From positions 124,001 to 188,000 of the forward strand of contig NZ_JACVOK010000002.1 of NCBI RefSeq assembly GCF_018882465.1: a DNA stretch of 64,000 nt. Direction: 5' to 3'. The translations under genes and the position numbers were made by a program. The notes under the pieces are model-generated. The model did no database searches and was not told the origin of the DNA. It saw nothing but the letters and a program-made list of their open reading frames with translations. This document shows positions 62,287 to 64,000 of the stretch, piece after piece; position 1 is the first letter of the stretch; the number at the start of each line of letters is the position of its first letter. This DNA comes from Polynucleobacter sp. 73C-SIWE (GTDB taxonomy: Bacteria > Pseudomonadota > Gammaproteobacteria > Burkholderiales > Burkholderiaceae).

Positions 62287-62409
62287 ATTTGGACTTGATT
62301 TTTTTATAATTAAGCTCAATATAGAAGGCTCGGTAAGGTTAATTTGTAAAAGTAAGATTTCATTAAAAAAAGCAAGACTCCCTAATTAAAAAAACCAATA
62401 AGGAGCAGT

Positions 62410-62649
62410 ATGAACAACAAAATTCAACTACTTCAGGATCCATTTCTCAATGCCCTGCGTAAAGAGCACATTCCTGTGTCGATCTATCTTGTCAATGGTA
62501 TTAAGTTACAAGGCAATATTGAATCCTTTGATCAATATGTCGTACTACTGCGCAACACAGTTACACAGATGGTTTACAAACATGCAATCTCGACGATCGT
62601 TCCTGCTCGTGCGATTGATTTCCGCATAGAAGAAGCTAGCCCTGTATAA
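62410..62649 (+). CDS. hfq: RNA chaperone Hfq
   Basis: 79 residues. [26 protein letters not shown] (Sm1) and [10 protein letters not shown] (Sm2) are nearly invariant. Hexameric; it promotes small RNA-mRNA pairing and so is relevant to the candidate small RNAs in this window. AAGGAG precedes the ATG. Confidence 0.99.
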   Translation: MNNKIQLLQDPFLNALRKEHIPVSIYLVNGIKLQGNIESFDQYVVLLRNTVTQMVYKHAISTIVPARAIDFRIEEASPV

Positions 62650-62719
62650 AACTGGAGTAGATGCGGCACGCGCCGTTCTCGTTGGTGTTGATACGGGACG
62701 TGAAGATTTTGCAGATAGC

Positions 62720-63883
62720 ATGGCCGAACTCAGTCTTTTGGCTGATAGTGCTGGTTCTATACCCACAGCTAGTGTGATTGCCCGCAAAGGCAGAACTGAT
62801 CCTGCTTTATTCATTGGATCCGGTAAAGCCAATGAACTCAAGCGTGTGATGGAAGAGCAGAACGCAGAGTTAGCGATCTTTAATCATCCACTTTCTCCAA
62901 CACAGCAACGTAACCTAGAGCGTCATCTCGACCGTCATGTGATGGATCGCACGGGTTTAATTTTGGATATTTTTAGTCAAAGAGCGCAAAGTCATATTGG
63001 TAAGACGCAAGTTGAGTTGGCACAAGTGCGCTATCGCATGTCTCGTTTAGTTCGCGCTTGGAGCCACTTAGAGCGTCAACGAGGTGGTATTGGTGTGCGT
63101 GGAGGACCGGGCGAAACTCAGATGGAGTTGGATCGCCGGATGCTAGCAACAAAAGCAAAGCGTTTAGAAAGCGAACTCGAAAAGCTTCAGCGTCAACAGA
63201 GAACCCAGAGGAGGGCGCGTAATCGTAAAGATGTCTTTTCGGTTTCTTTGGTGGGATATACCAACGCTGGGAAGTCGACTTTATTTAATGCCCTTACAAA
63301 AGCAGGGACTTATGCAGCCGATCAGCTTTTTGCTACCTTAGATACCACCTCTAGAAAGGTGCATTTGGAGGGGGTGGGCTCTATTGTGGTTTCCGATACC
63401 GTGGGATTTATCCGAGATTTGCCTCACCAGCTAGTCGAGGCCTTTAGGGCTACTTTGGATGAAACCATCCATGCCGACCTGATTTTGCATGTAATTGATG
63501 CCTGCAGCCCAGTTGCTAGGGAGCAAAAGGCTGAAGTTGAGGCGGTTTTGGAGGAAATTGGGGCTGATGAGATTCCCAGGATTGAGGTTATGAACAAGAT
63601 AGACCAGATGCCCCAAACCTTTACCCGTGGAGCGGTTTTAGAGCGGGATGGCTTAGGCTTTCCAAGCCAGGTTTTCCTATCGGCCAGGACGGGCATGGGT
63701 CTTGATTTGCTCCGCTCGGCCCTGGCTGAATGCTCTCAAATGACTGATAGAATAAGGGTCGAACACAACCGTGCCAGGAAGCAATTGGCCCCGGATGAGT
63801 TTTTAGAACCATTACCCGAACGACCAGAAACTTCTGAATTTAATTCGATTCCAAACCGAGGCTACTTTTCAAATGATGCGTAA
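62720..63883 (+). CDS. hflX: GTPase HflX
   Basis: 387 residues from the first ATG in frame (62720). The GTP-binding domain has G-Y-T-N-A-G-K-S-T (about 176-184), D-T-V-G-F and N-K-I-D. The glycine-rich G-P-G-E-T-Q-M-E-L-D motif precedes it. The family-typical sequence A-R-A-V-L-V-G-V-D continues in the same frame upstream of this ATG without any ATG, GTG or TTG; see the finding on the start. It splits stalled or heat-stressed 70S ribosomes. Usual hfq-hflX-hflK order. Confidence 0.93.
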   Translation: MAELSLLADSAGSIPTASVIARKGRTDPALFIGSGKANELKRVMEEQNAELAIFNHPLSPTQQRNLERHLDRHVMDRTGLILDIFSQRAQSHIGKTQVELAQVRYRMSRLVRAWSHLERQRGGIGVRGGPGETQMELDRRMLATKAKRLESELEKLQRQQRTQRRARNRKDVFSVSLVGYTNAGKSTLFNALTKAGTYAADQLFATLDTTSRKVHLEGVGSIVVSDTVGFIRDLPHQLVEAFRATLDETIHADLILHVIDACSPVAREQKAEVEAVLEEIGADEIPRIEVMNKIDQMPQTFTRGAVLERDGLGFPSQVFLSARTGMGLDLLRSALAECSQMTDRIRVEHNRARKQLAPDEFLEPLPERPETSEFNSIPNRGYFSNDA

Positions 63884-64000
63884 ATTTCTAGGCCTCTTTT
63901 CGGTCAATGATCCAGGTTGGGGCAACAGTCACAACAGCGGATCTAAAGATGCTAAAGATGGGCAGGGCGGCGATCAAGCTCCAAAAGTAGAGCCGGATAC
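63876..64000 (+). CDS. hflK: HflK, N-terminal part (cut by window edge)
   Basis: Open frame from ATG 63876 (or 63873) overlapping the HflX stop. It begins M-R-K-F-L-G-L-F-S-V-N-D-P-G-W-G-N, the Gly/Asp/Asn-rich start of HflK. With HflC this prohibitin-like membrane protein surrounds FtsH. About 41 codons are visible. Confidence 0.88.
   Translation, partial: MRKFLGLFSVNDPGWGNSHNSGSKDAKDGQGGDQAPKVEPD

Noticed and set aside
1..64000. tRNA genes, rRNA genes, CRISPR arrays, insertion sequences, integrase or phage structural genes
   Set aside because: None could be supported by reading the sequence; the only stable RNA gene recognised is the SRP RNA.

Overview
The window looks like the chromosome of a freshwater betaproteobacterium of the Polynucleobacter type (Burkholderiaceae). 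This rests on gene content and order: rho-trxA, the betaproteobacterial AddAB-like pair, dnaX-ybaB-recR, surE-pcm-nlpD-like, ndk-rlmN-ispG-hisS-yfgM-bamB-der-hfq-hflX-hflK, plus a Bug-family solute-binding protein and moderate base composition. No database was searched, so the genus is an inference.

Layout. 1-11.8 kb is mostly core: an edge-truncated ArnT-like glycosyltransferase, ribosomal protein bL31 type B, rho, trxA, an AddB/AddA-like recombination nuclease pair, then a Bug protein overlapping a tartrate/D-malate dehydrogenase gene. 12.0-13.8 kb is umuDC behind a perfect LexA box. 13.9-37.2 kb is an accessory region of small, mostly unrecognised genes: an SOS-box-preceded DUF4407 membrane protein with two lipoproteins, a MESH1-type HD hydrolase, a cluster of small genes preceded by structured RNA elements, a WYL regulator, repeat-rich secreted proteins, a DUF3857/transglutaminase protein, a RelE/HigB-type toxin-antitoxin pair, a protein consisting only of sigma-70 region 4, an SprT-like protein, a GCGC-type restriction-modification pair (HinP1I/HhaI-like), a VWA protein and a nucleotidyltransferase/HEPN pair whose HEPN gene is frameshifted. 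37.3-41.2 kb holds the SRP RNA gene, dnaX-ybaB-recR, and a MntA/HepT module inserted between recR and a ParD-like gene with a decayed second recR 3' end. 41.5-48.9 kb is a porin and a TolC/adaptor/RND heavy-metal-type efflux operon. 48.9 kb to the end is core housekeeping.

The strongest unexplained signals lie in the accessory region. (1) A short dyad, GCTCA-N5-TGAGC, occurs eight times between genes. It is followed at exactly 11 nt by a -10-like hexamer pointing at a gene or a candidate small RNA, so it looks like one promoter architecture shared by a dispersed regulon. (2) Three copies of a ~58-nt element predicted to form an H-type pseudoknot sit directly on the ribosome-binding sites of three small genes; both stems exist in all copies and one stem shows compensatory changes. 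(3) Upstream of the first copy is a promoter-driven leader able to form competing terminator and antiterminator helices. (4) Three further candidate small RNAs or 5' leaders carry recognisable promoters, terminators or hairpins.

How the genes work together: SOS control links umuDC and the DUF4407 operon. DNA-end processing (AddAB-like, RecR) and defence or addiction modules (GCGC R-M, three toxin-antitoxin-like loci) mark the region as shaped by phage and plasmid pressure. The final 15 kb are ordinary housekeeping genes, partly in overlapping operons.
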